The notes beneath the pieces are model-generated. The model saw nothing but the letters and a program-made list of their open reading frames with translations. It was not told where the DNA came from and made no database searches. Both the position numbers and the translations under genes were made by a program. A stretch of DNA of 7,163 nucleotides from the NCBI GenBank assembly GCA_934693215.1, contig CAKUVB010000089.1, positions 1 to 7,163 of the forward strand. Direction: 5' to 3'. Below, in pieces: positions 1 to 5,805 of this stretch; within the stretch, counting starts at the first letter, position 1; each line of letters opens with the position of its first letter. This stretch comes from an uncultured Candidatus Melainabacteria bacterium. GTDB taxonomy: Bacteria; Cyanobacteriota; Vampirovibrionia; Gastranaerophilales; Gastranaerophilaceae.

Positions 1-1899
1 ATCTTCATCATTAAACATAAATTCTGCAAGAGATTTAGCAAGTTCAGTTTTACCAACACCGGTTGGTCCTAAGAACAAGAATGTACCTATTGGACGTTTA
101 GGGTCTTTTAAACCTGAACGAGCACGTCTTATTGAATCAGAAACTGTTGTAACTGCTTCTTCTTGTCCAATCAAACGTTTGTGCAAGAAATCTTCCATTC
201 TCAACAATTTTTCCATTTCACTTTCAACAAGTTTATTTACAGGAATTCCTGTCCATTTACTTACAACTTCTGCTATATCATCTTCATCGACTTCTTCTTT
301 TAATAAACAATGGTCTTTTTTAGGACAAGCTTCTTTATTCTGAATAGCATCAAGTTCTTTTTCTAGTTGAAGAAGTTTACCATATTTCAATTCAGCAGCA
401 GTCTGCAAATCAGTATTTCTTTCAGCTTCTGCAATTTGATTTTTTACCTGATTAATTTCATCTTTAATAGAAGCTTCACCTGTTATAGAAGCTTTTTCAA
501 GTTCCCATTGAGCCTTTAATGTATCAACTTTTGAAGCCAATTCATTTATCTCTTTAGTTAATTTATTAATTTTTTCTTGAGATTCTTCACTTGTTTCTTT
601 CTTTAAAGCTTCTCTTTCAATTTCTAACTGCATTTTTTGTCTTAGCATCATATCAATTTCTTCAGGCATAGAATCTATTTCTATTCTTAATGAAGATGCA
701 GCCTCATCAATCAAATCAATAGCTTTATCCGGTAAAAACCTATCTGTTATATACCTATCAGACAACTTTGCAGCTTGAACCAAAGCACTATCAAGAATTC
801 TTACACCATGATGCACTTCATATTTTTCTTTTAAACCACGCAAAATACTAATAGTATCTTCAACACTAGGTTCATCAAGAAGTATTGGCTGGAATCTACG
901 TTCAAATGCAGGGTCTTTTTCTATATACTTCCTATATTCGTTTAAGGTTGTAGCACCAATAGTTCTCAATACCCCTCTTGCCAACATTGGTTTTAACAAG
1001 TTACCGGCATCCATAGCTCCATCTGTTGCACCTGCACCAATTATAGTATGAATTTCATCTATAAATAATACGATTTCACCATTTGATTCTTCGACTTGTT
1101 TTAATACAGCTTTCAAACGTTCTTCAAATTCACCTCTAAATTTAGCACCAGCTACTAAGGCTCCCAAATCTAATGCACATAGTTTAACCTTTTTTAAACT
1201 TTCAGGAACATCACCTCGTATAATACGTTGTGCTAACCCTTCTGCAACTGCAGTTTTACCAACCCCCGGTTCACCAATTAAAATTGGGTTGTTTTTTGTA
1301 CGTCTATTTAAAACCTGAATAATACGTCTGATTTCTTCATCACGACCTATTACCGGGTCTAATTTTCCTTTTTTAGCAAGCTCTGTTAAATCTGTAGAAT
1401 ATTTTTCCAAAGCCTTCATATTTTCATCAGCATTTTTATTATCCACTGTTTTTTTACCTCTTATCTTTTTCATTATATTTAAAACATTATTTGAAGTTAC
1501 TCTATGCCTTGCTAATAATTGCTGAATATCTGAACCCTCTAATTTTGTCATAGCAAGTAGTATTTGTTCTATCCCTATAAACTCGTCTTTAAATTCTTTA
1601 GCTTGTTCTTGAGCAAGTGTTAACAACTTCTCACTTTCATTAGATAAAAATATCTGTTGAGTATTAGAAATCTCTGATACCGTAGGGAAAGATTTAACCT
1701 TTGATACAATTGCATTAATAAATTCTTGATTTAAAAGTTTTAATTCAGTAAGGTAATCCCTTATAATTCCTTTATCTTCAATCATAGCAAGCATAATATG
1801 TTCCGGTTGAATTTGAGTATTTTTATACTCATTCATTTTCACACCTGAAGCATATAAAATTTCTTGCGAATAATTTGTAAATTTTTCAAAATCTATCAT
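1..1899 (-). CDS. clpB: ATP-dependent disaggregase ClpB, C-terminal part beyond the window
   Basis: ClpB is a cytoplasmic hexameric AAA+ chaperone that threads aggregated proteins through its pore with help from DnaK. The frame is open from the start codon at 1899 to the window edge: 633 codons, against about 860 for the family, so most of the second AAA+ domain is missing. Visible in order are the N-domain (about 1-145, with 'QPEHIMLAM'), NBD1 with Walker A GEPGVGKT (209-216), Walker B ending in D281-E282 and the arginine pair R334-R335, the coiled-coil middle domain (about 412-540), the 'KWTGIPV' linker, and NBD2 Walker A GPTGVGKT (611-618). The middle domain separates ClpB from ClpA and ClpX. 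The ATG is set by a GGAG Shine-Dalgarno at 1908-1911, eight bases upstream. A CPKKDHC motif (525-531) near the end of the middle domain is unusual. No CIRCE operator is seen upstream. Identification is very secure. Confidence 0.97.
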   Translation of the reverse strand, partial: MIDFEKFTNYSQEILYASGVKMNEYKNTQIQPEHIMLAMIEDKGIIRDYLTELKLLNQEFINAIVSKVKSFPTVSEISNTQQIFLSNESEKLLTLAQEQAKEFKDEFIGIEQILLAMTKLEGSDIQQLLARHRVTSNNVLNIMKKIRGKKTVDNKNADENMKALEKYSTDLTELAKKGKLDPVIGRDEEIRRIIQVLNRRTKNNPILIGEPGVGKTAVAEGLAQRIIRGDVPESLKKVKLCALDLGALVAGAKFRGEFEERLKAVLKQVEESNGEIVLFIDEIHTIIGAGATDGAMDAGNLLKPMLARGVLRTIGATTLNEYRKYIEKDPAFERRFQPILLDEPSVEDTISILRGLKEKYEVHHGVRILDSALVQAAKLSDRYITDRFLPDKAIDLIDEAASSLRIEIDSMPEEIDMMLRQKMQLEIEREALKKETSEESQEKINKLTKEINELASKVDTLKAQWELEKASITGEASIKDEINQVKNQIAEAERNTDLQTAAELKYGKLLQLEKELDAIQNKEACPKKDHCLLKEEVDEDDIAEVVSKWTGIPVNKLVESEMEKLLRMEDFLHKRLIGQEEAVTTVSDSIRRARSGLKDPKRPIGTFLFLGPTGVGKTELAKSLAEFMFNDED

Positions 1900-1917
1900 A
1901 ATATCAACTCCAATTAC

Positions 1918-1946
1918 ACTATACATATTAAATTAAAATTTTAAAA
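1918..1946 (-). promoter_or_regulatory. possible clpB promoter
   Basis: On the minus strand there is a TATAGT -10-like hexamer at 1923-1918. A very AT-rich TTTTAA lies at 1946-1941, 17 bp further upstream, as a poor -35. The predicted start near 1911 would give a leader of only about 12 nt that begins at the GGAG ribosome site. The whole region is so AT-rich that chance matches are likely. No heat-shock operator (CIRCE-type inverted repeat) is visible. Confidence 0.25.
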
Positions 1947-2025
1947 TATTAAGAAAAATTAATGTTTAATTAATAATTAGCAAATTTTATTTTTAGAAGG
2001 TTTAAATATAAAGAATTCAATGATA

Positions 2026-2053
2026 TTGCGAAAAAATTTTCTTATGCTATTAT
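2026..2053 (+). promoter_or_regulatory. promoter with extended -10, driving leader ORF and membrane-protein gene
   Basis: TTGCGA at 2026-2031 serves as -35 (four of six matches to TTGACA). After 16 bp comes TATTAT at 2048-2053, preceded by TGC, which makes an extended -10 (TGnTATTAT). The predicted start near 2060 leaves about 19 nt before the leader ATG and about 169 nt before the start of the large ORF at 2229. An overlapping TATAGT at 2051-2056 is a weaker alternative. It faces away from clpB, so 1900-2060 is a divergent intergenic region. Confidence 0.55.
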
Positions 2054-2078
2054 AGTTGAGAAGTGATAAGGAATATTT

Positions 2079-2141
2079 ATGAATAAGTTTTACCTAACAA
2101 CTGAACATCATCATTCACATATAATCCCGAAGGGACTATAA
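2079..2141 (+). CDS. 20-residue His-rich leader peptide, candidate attenuator ORF
   Basis: This is a short ORF with its own Shine-Dalgarno (AAGGA, 2068-2072, 6 nt before ATG) just downstream of a good promoter. The peptide begins MNKFYLTTE, then has HHHSH, and ends IIPKGL. Four of five consecutive codons (2106-2120) are CAT for histidine, the only His codons in it. The 5' codons (2088-2105) and the codons for IPKG (2125-2135) also form RNA stems with downstream sequence, the classical layout of amino-acid leader peptides. It ends 87 nt before the membrane-protein start. A role as a sensor of histidyl-tRNA charging is an inference. Stalling on another signal, or chance, is possible, because the downstream gene is not a recognisable histidine gene. 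Confidence 0.6.
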   Translation: MNKFYLTTEHHHSHIIPKGL

Positions 2142-2218
2142 GATTTTGATGTGATTCAGTTTCTTGTAAAATAGCTCCTTCGGGAAAATGATTGAAGGTT
2201 AGTTATTTTACACAGGAG
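2088..2218 (+). promoter_or_regulatory. structured 5' leader with competing stems and masked ribosome site
   Basis: Hand pairing finds several stems. (A) 2099-2105 with 2155-2161, 7 bp, flanked by 2088-2093 with 2166-2171, 6 bp. (B) A local hairpin at 2121-2139 with core TCCC-GAA-GGGA. (C) 2125-2133 with 2177-2185, 9 bp perfect and GC-rich. (D) A long hairpin pairing 2165-2176 with 2201-2212 (12 bp, one G-U), continued after a 2-nt bulge by 2177-2181 with 2194-2198. (E) CTCCT 2175-2179 with the Shine-Dalgarno AGGAG 2214-2218. Stems A, C and E each compete with D. D ends two bases before the ribosome site and leaves it free, whereas E hides it. No U-tract follows any stem, so control of translation is more likely than transcription termination. 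The pairings are direct reading; their regulatory use is inferred. Confidence 0.5.
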
Positions 2219-2228
2219 ATTATAATAA

Positions 2229-3578
2229 ATGTCACTTTTAATAAATGCCATATCAGCAGTAGGTAATAACAGCAGTGTGTATCCTTTATTGGTCAGAGAT
2301 TGTGCCATAGAAGGTCCTACAAAAATTGTTCAAAATTATAACCAAACCGCAAAAGATTCCAAAAGAATGGCAATGCACTGTGCAAGAGAGAAAACTATTG
2401 ACGAATACGCAACTTCAGCCGTATGGATTGGTGGAGTGCCTTTTGTAGAAGCTATTTCAAATAAAATTATAAAAAAGACTACAGGCATGAATGGTTCTGT
2501 TAATCTTAAATTGTTAGAAAAAAACAAAGATGGCAGTTTTAAAAACCCATTACAAAATATTCAAAAAAATATTGAAAAATTTAAAGATAAAGCCCCTAAT
2601 GCTGTAAAAGATTTGATAAATGTTCAAAATAATGTTAATAAATACAAAAAAGCATCAAATAAAAAGTACACAGCAGCATTATTAATTCCAATGGTTGTTA
2701 TGGGCTGGGTTATTCCAAAAGCAAATTTTGCTCTAACAAATTATCTAATAGACAAAGATATTAAAAATGGTAAACTAAAACCAAAACAAGAGGAGAAAAA
2801 ACAATTAGCAATTAATACAAAACCTGCGAACTCAAACTTTAAATCATTGAATTCATTTAAACAAAACAATAGCGTAAACTTCAAAGGATTAGGTTCTACT
2901 ATCGCAACACTTAGTCACACCGACAAAATGGCAGTAACAGATGGAGGACTTGCAGCAGGAAGAATCGCAACATCAAGAGGACGAAACGAAAAGATTGAAA
3001 GAGCTTTTTATTCTGTTGGCATGCTTGTTTTAAACTTTGTTACACCACAATATATTGAAAAAGGGTTAGACAAAGCAACTAAGAAAATTTTTGGTCTTGA
3101 TACTGCTCTTGACCCAAAAATTATGGCAGACAAGAGATTCTTAGTAAAAGTAAAAAATAACACTTTGAAATTACCAGCAAAAGAAGAAGAAGTTTTAGAT
3201 TTTATTGACAACAATCCAAAATCAATATTGGCAAAATATGCAAAGAAAAATAAAATTGTAAAATTCCTAGATAATGGAGTTAGAGATCCAAGAGAATTTG
3301 TTGATACTAAAAAATTATTCTCTCTATCTCAAGACATGAAGGGTTTTGCATCTCAAGCCGATAAAACCAAAGCTGGAATAAGAAAATATGCAAACAATGC
3401 AATTAAAGCAAAATCATTTAATATTGCAGCAAACGTAGCAATCAGCAGTGTTTTACTTGCAGTAGCACTTCCTCAAGCTCAGTTTGTACTAAGACGATTA
3501 ATCTCAGGTACAAATGTTGACCCTGGACTAATTGCAAGCGGAAATAAAGAATCTAAAAAACTAAACAAACAAGCTTAA
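2229..3578 (+). CDS. uncharacterised multi-pass membrane protein (449 aa)
   Basis: I do not recognise a characterised family. The protein is basic and rich in Lys, Asn and Ala. Hydrophobic stretches lie at about 61-80, 147-170 (containing LLIPMVVMGWVIP), 258-275 and 398-422, so it probably has at least two or three membrane passes. The parts between are charged: Lys-rich 100-147 and 175-215, and an acidic/Lys region at 300-390 that may be helical. 'NNSVNFKG' at 213-220 resembles a short motif I associate, from memory, with lineage-specific proteins of gut Gastranaerophilales; this is a weak link. There is no signal peptide and no enzyme motif. The ATG has AGGAG at 2214-2218, 10 nt upstream, and the site lies at the end of the folded leader described above. 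It converges on the next gene with 4 bp between stops and no terminator. Real coding is very likely from length and composition. Confidence 0.85.
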   Translation: MSLLINAISAVGNNSSVYPLLVRDCAIEGPTKIVQNYNQTAKDSKRMAMHCAREKTIDEYATSAVWIGGVPFVEAISNKIIKKTTGMNGSVNLKLLEKNKDGSFKNPLQNIQKNIEKFKDKAPNAVKDLINVQNNVNKYKKASNKKYTAALLIPMVVMGWVIPKANFALTNYLIDKDIKNGKLKPKQEEKKQLAINTKPANSNFKSLNSFKQNNSVNFKGLGSTIATLSHTDKMAVTDGGLAAGRIATSRGRNEKIERAFYSVGMLVLNFVTPQYIEKGLDKATKKIFGLDTALDPKIMADKRFLVKVKNNTLKLPAKEEEVLDFIDNNPKSILAKYAKKNKIVKFLDNGVRDPREFVDTKKLFSLSQDMKGFASQADKTKAGIRKYANNAIKAKSFNIAANVAISSVLLAVALPQAQFVLRRLISGTNVDPGLIASGNKESKKLNKQA

Positions 3579-3582
3579 TGAA

Positions 3583-4056
3583 TTATTCTTCTTCATCAGA
3601 TTCTTCATCTGATGACTTGTTGTTTAGATTATCAAACTGCGTAACGTCTACACCCATATCTTTTAGTGCTTGATATGCTTTTGGAGCTAAAGCTGTGTCA
3701 CCAAAATTTTCGAGAATAGTTTGGAAACATTCTGTAGCTTCGTCTGTCATTTCACGCATTTTGTACATGTTACCAACCTTGTAATACAAAGGAGCTAATG
3801 CAGGGTCTGGTTCTAAAAGCATTTGATTATCAAGTTTTATTTTAATCCCAACAAGATTTGAATTATCTTCTGGTGATAATAGAGCATGTCCATAAACTTT
3901 GCGAGTCAAAGCATCAACTTGATTAGCCATTGACTCAATAGTTTCCGGTTGCATTTTTACCTTTGAAGATTTTTTAGCAGATACTGAATTAAACCCTATT
4001 AATACAATTAAAAAGGTAACAACAAAAATTCCTGCTAATAATTTCTTTAAATCCAT
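3583..4056 (-). CDS. exported TPR-like protein with acidic C-terminal tail
   Basis: This is a 157-residue protein that starts with a charged MDLKK and a hydrophobic core (6-22). It ends that segment in V-S-A at 25-27, which fits signal peptidase I cleavage after Ala27. No lipobox cysteine is present. Residues about 88-131 (APLYYKVGNMYKMREMTDEA onward) look like one and a half tetratricopeptide repeats, as in YbgF/outer-membrane assembly helpers. The repeat carries the tail sequence 'ALAPKAYQAL', typical of such 'tol-pal' TPR units. The last ten residues are almost all Ser, Asp and Glu. It is probably a periplasmic or cell-envelope adaptor; no enzyme activity is suggested. There is no Shine-Dalgarno before the ATG. 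A TATAAT lies six bases upstream of it, so the mRNA is probably leaderless. Function is unknown. Confidence 0.82.
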   Translation of the reverse strand: MDLKKLLAGIFVVTFLIVLIGFNSVSAKKSSKVKMQPETIESMANQVDALTRKVYGHALLSPEDNSNLVGIKIKLDNQMLLEPDPALAPLYYKVGNMYKMREMTDEATECFQTILENFGDTALAPKAYQALKDMGVDVTQFDNLNNKSSDEESDEEE

Positions 4057-4089
4057 ACTTGTATTATACTATAAAATTATGGATTTAAA
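4046..4089. promoter_or_regulatory. divergent promoter pair inside an inverted repeat spanning both start codons
   Basis: TTTAAATCCAT (4046-4056) and ATGGATTTAAA (4079-4089) are perfect 11-bp inverted copies. Allowing one mismatch they extend to 15 bp. Each copy is the start of one of two divergent genes, and 22 bp lie between them. On the minus strand TATAAT (4068-4063) puts the transcript start at or next to the ATG at 4056; TTGTTT (4092-4087), 18 bp upstream, may be its -35. On the plus strand TATACT (4065-4070) puts the start near 4077, again at the ATG. Neither ATG has a Shine-Dalgarno. The two -10 hexamers overlap, so simultaneous firing would be difficult. Confidence 0.5.
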
Positions 4090-5032
4090 CAAAATTTACC
4101 AAATGTTTATATTAGGAACAGGTAACCTGGACGAAGCATTAAAAAACGGTCTAGGTGGTGTAATATTCTTTTCTGATGACATTGACACAGAAAAACATTT
4201 AAGAGAAGTCGAAAACAATATATTTAAAAAAGCTAGTATTTCTCCATTTATTTCTATAGATGAAGAAGGTGGTGGAGTTGAAAGAACAGAACATATACAC
4301 AAAAAAAGACTTTCTGCCAAATATGCTTTTGATAAAGGAAAAGATTTTCTAACAGCCCAAACAATTGATATAGCTGAAGAATTAGTGGATTTAAAATTCA
4401 ACCTCAATTTTGCACCCGTAGCAGATGTAAATACTAACCCAAACAATCCTATTATTGGAGAACGGGCTTATTCTGATAAACCACAAGAAGTAATCAAAGC
4501 AGTTAATCTAGTATCAGATATTTATAAAAAATATGGAATAATTCCATGTATAAAACATTATCCGGGACATGGCGATGCAAATTCTGATAGCCACAAAACT
4601 TTGCCTGACATTAATCTTTCTATGGAAGAAATGCTAAATAATCATATCAAACCATTTAAAGAATGTATAAAGTATGGTGTGGACATGATAATGGCGGCTC
4701 ATCTTCACTGTACTTGTTTTGACAAAGAAATAATACCGACATCATTGAGCAAAAATGCATTATCATATTTAAGAAATGAATTAAATTATAAAGGAGTTAT
4801 AATTTCTGATGACATGGTCATGAAAGGTATCCAATATCCCGCAGGAGAAGCATGTATAAAAGGAATCGAAGCCGGCTTAAATATTTTGTTATACAGAAAA
4901 GCTGATGATATTAGTCTTTCCGCTATTGAGGACGTTATTCATTATGCAGAAAAGCATGCTGATTTTAGAGAAAAAATCGAATATTCATATAAATTGATTA
5001 CAAATTTAAAAATTAAATACAAAATTTTGTAA
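4079..5032 (+). CDS. nagZ: beta-N-acetylhexosaminidase, glycoside hydrolase family 3 (NagZ type)
   Basis: NagZ removes N-acetylglucosamine from muropeptides in peptidoglycan recycling. The 317 residues match a single-domain GH3 barrel (Escherichia coli NagZ is 341). Landmarks are 'LGGVIFFSDDI' (25-35), DEEGGGVER (61-69; the family usually has DQEGG), and the family signature KHYPGHGD (159-166) followed by D170-S171-H172. The His is the likely acid/base of the NagZ Asp-His dyad. 'VIISDDM' (240-246) carries the likely nucleophile Asp244. There is no signal peptide, so it should be cytoplasmic, as in Gram-negative recycling. The first residues already belong to the barrel, and no earlier in-frame start fits. 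It lacks a Shine-Dalgarno and appears leaderless. Substrate specificity within GH3 is inferred from motifs only. Confidence 0.9.
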   Translation: MDLNKIYQMFILGTGNLDEALKNGLGGVIFFSDDIDTEKHLREVENNIFKKASISPFISIDEEGGGVERTEHIHKKRLSAKYAFDKGKDFLTAQTIDIAEELVDLKFNLNFAPVADVNTNPNNPIIGERAYSDKPQEVIKAVNLVSDIYKKYGIIPCIKHYPGHGDANSDSHKTLPDINLSMEEMLNNHIKPFKECIKYGVDMIMAAHLHCTCFDKEIIPTSLSKNALSYLRNELNYKGVIISDDMVMKGIQYPAGEACIKGIEAGLNILLYRKADDISLSAIEDVIHYAEKHADFREKIEYSYKLITNLKIKYKIL

Positions 5033-5060
5033 AGCTTAGGGTTTAAACTTTTTCAAGAAG

Positions 5061-5069
5061 TGTTATAAT
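5061..5069 (+). promoter_or_regulatory. extended -10 promoter of the SprA-like gene
   Basis: TGTTATAAT is a perfect extended -10 (TGn plus the consensus TATAAT at 5064-5069). No convincing -35 lies 16-18 bp upstream, which is tolerable for extended -10 promoters. The predicted start is near 5076, giving a leader of about 28 nt. The preceding glycosidase stop is at 5032, so this gene probably has its own transcript. Confidence 0.5.
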
Positions 5070-5103
5070 TATATTGTATTTTTAAAAAGGTAGTGTGTTA
5101 TAA

Positions 5104-5523
5104 ATGGTTAATAGCTTAACAGCGACTAAAATCAACAAAATCCAAGCCAAACAATTAAAAAAGGCAAAAGATACGTTAATCAATAAAAATTATAATGAAA
5201 TATATAATCATGAAGCTGCACATAAAAGTGCTGCTGGTGATTTAGGTGGTAATATACATATAATAAAAAATAGTGCGGGTATTCCTGTTAGTGGTTTTGT
5301 ACCAATTAAAGTTCCGGGAATTCCTAACACTAAAAAGCCATCTTTACTAGAAAATACAATTAGCCAAGCTAAAAGAGTCATAAAAGCAGCAATGGCACCA
5401 AAAGACCCATCATCTGCAGACTTTGCAGTTAAGGCAAATGCCGAAAGAACACTAAACAAGGCTGAAAATATAAAAAACAATAGCAAGAACTCAAACGGTA
5501 AACATGTTAATTATATAGCATAA
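5104..5523 (+). CDS. mini SprA-related HExxH putative metalloprotease
   Basis: The 139 residues align by eye with the core of the SprA-related family, whose members share a 'HExxH...GGEVxID...ALAPxDPSxxDxxVAAxA' layout. Seen here are HEAAH (36-40, the zinc-binding and catalytic motif), AAGDLGG (43-49), 'RVIKAAMAPKDPSSADFAVKANA' in outline at 91-113 (written as its key residues R91, A96, P99, D101, P102, S103, D106, V109, A113), and a Lys/Asn-rich tail. The strand normally reading GGEVxID is 'SGFVPIK' (63-69), so the conserved Glu and Asp are replaced by Phe and Lys. Activity is therefore uncertain. There is no signal peptide or membrane segment. The only Shine-Dalgarno-like AAGG (5087-5090) sits 13 nt before the ATG, unusually far. 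The family's biological role is poorly known. Family call fairly sure, catalytic competence not. Confidence 0.72.
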   Translation: MVNSLTATKINKIQAKQLKKAKDTLINKNYNEIYNHEAAHKSAAGDLGGNIHIIKNSAGIPVSGFVPIKVPGIPNTKKPSLLENTISQAKRVIKAAMAPKDPSSADFAVKANAERTLNKAENIKNNSKNSNGKHVNYIA

Positions 5524-5531
5524 TCTTACTC

Positions 5532-5600
5532 TTTCTTCCCAAAATAGCAAAATAAAAAGCTGCTTTGTTGCAGCTAGTATTTCATAATCTTGGGAGGAGA
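5532..5600 (+). ncRNA. predicted nested stem-loop, possible 3' UTR structure or small RNA
   Basis: The sequence 5532-5542 pairs with 5590-5600 over 11 bp (two G-U pairs, GC core CCC/GGG). Inside it is a perfect 6-bp hairpin AGCTGC/GCAGCT (5558-5563 with 5570-5575, loop TTTGTT). It starts 8 nt after the SprA-like stop codon. There is no U-tract after either stem, so a standard terminator is not supported. No matching known RNA family comes to mind, and no promoter of its own is evident. Confidence 0.3.
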
Positions 5601-5754
5601 TTTGGGGATAGTTGATACAAGGATTATACTATATATCTAAAAATCATGTACCATGCTTATTCTAAATTTTTACAAAATTTAACATGTTTATTAAGATTTT
5701 ATAATAAACTTTACTTATAACCACTCAATAACAATTTATACATCAATGCTTGTT

Positions 5755-5784
5755 TTAACAATCTGTTGATTATAAAATTATATT
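5755..5784 (+). promoter_or_regulatory. probable mazG-nadE promoter
   Basis: TTAACA (5755-5760, five of six to consensus) and TATATT (5779-5784) are separated by 18 bp. The predicted start near 5791 leaves about 15 nt before the ATG at 5806, containing the GGGGAG ribosome site. AT-richness makes other placements possible. Confidence 0.4.
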
Positions 5785-5805
5785 GTTATATTGGGGAGTA
5801 TTATT

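Larger units (their letters stand above)
5524..5805. other. non-coding gap of 282 bp
   Basis: No ORF with a ribosome site is visible on either strand. The left part (5532-5600) folds into the nested stem-loop listed separately. The middle has a perfect 8-bp inverted repeat (5663-5681, TAAATTTT-TAC-AAAATTTA) followed at once by the palindrome AACATGTT (5681-5688). The right end contains a probable mazG promoter. The rest is AT-rich sequence in which I see nothing. Confidence 0.6.

Noticed and set aside
1900..2025. CIRCE or other heat-shock operator upstream of clpB
   Set aside because: No TTAGCACTC/GAGTGCTAA-type repeat. Only AT-rich, low-complexity partial palindromes are present.
2165..2212. 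Transcription terminator in the leader of the membrane protein
   Set aside because: The hairpin is long but is followed by CACAGGAGATT, not a run of T. Translational control fits better.
2060..2228. T-box or known metabolite riboswitch in the leader
   Set aside because: I do not see the T-box AGGGUGGnACCGCG element, nor conserved cores of riboswitches I know. The layout fits a leader peptide better.
4096..4446. Antisense open frame of 116 codons within the glycosidase gene
   Set aside because: It lies wholly opposite a gene with clear family motifs, has no ribosome site, and its translation shows no recognisable domain. The same holds for the frames opposite 2336-2527, 3008-3214, 5208-5486 and 6700-6924.
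5041..5048. Palindrome GTTTAAAC after the glycosidase stop
   Set aside because: Only 8 bp in AT-rich sequence and with no loop, so it is neither a terminator nor clearly an operator.
5558..5575. Rho-independent terminator at AGCTGC/GCAGCT
   Set aside because: The 3' side reads AGTATTTC, not a U-tract, so I kept it only as part of a structured element.
5791..5805. TTG start 15 nt upstream of the chosen mazG ATG
   Set aside because: It would place the GGGGAG ribosome site inside the coding region. The ATG at 5806 has ideal spacing and matches the family N-terminus.
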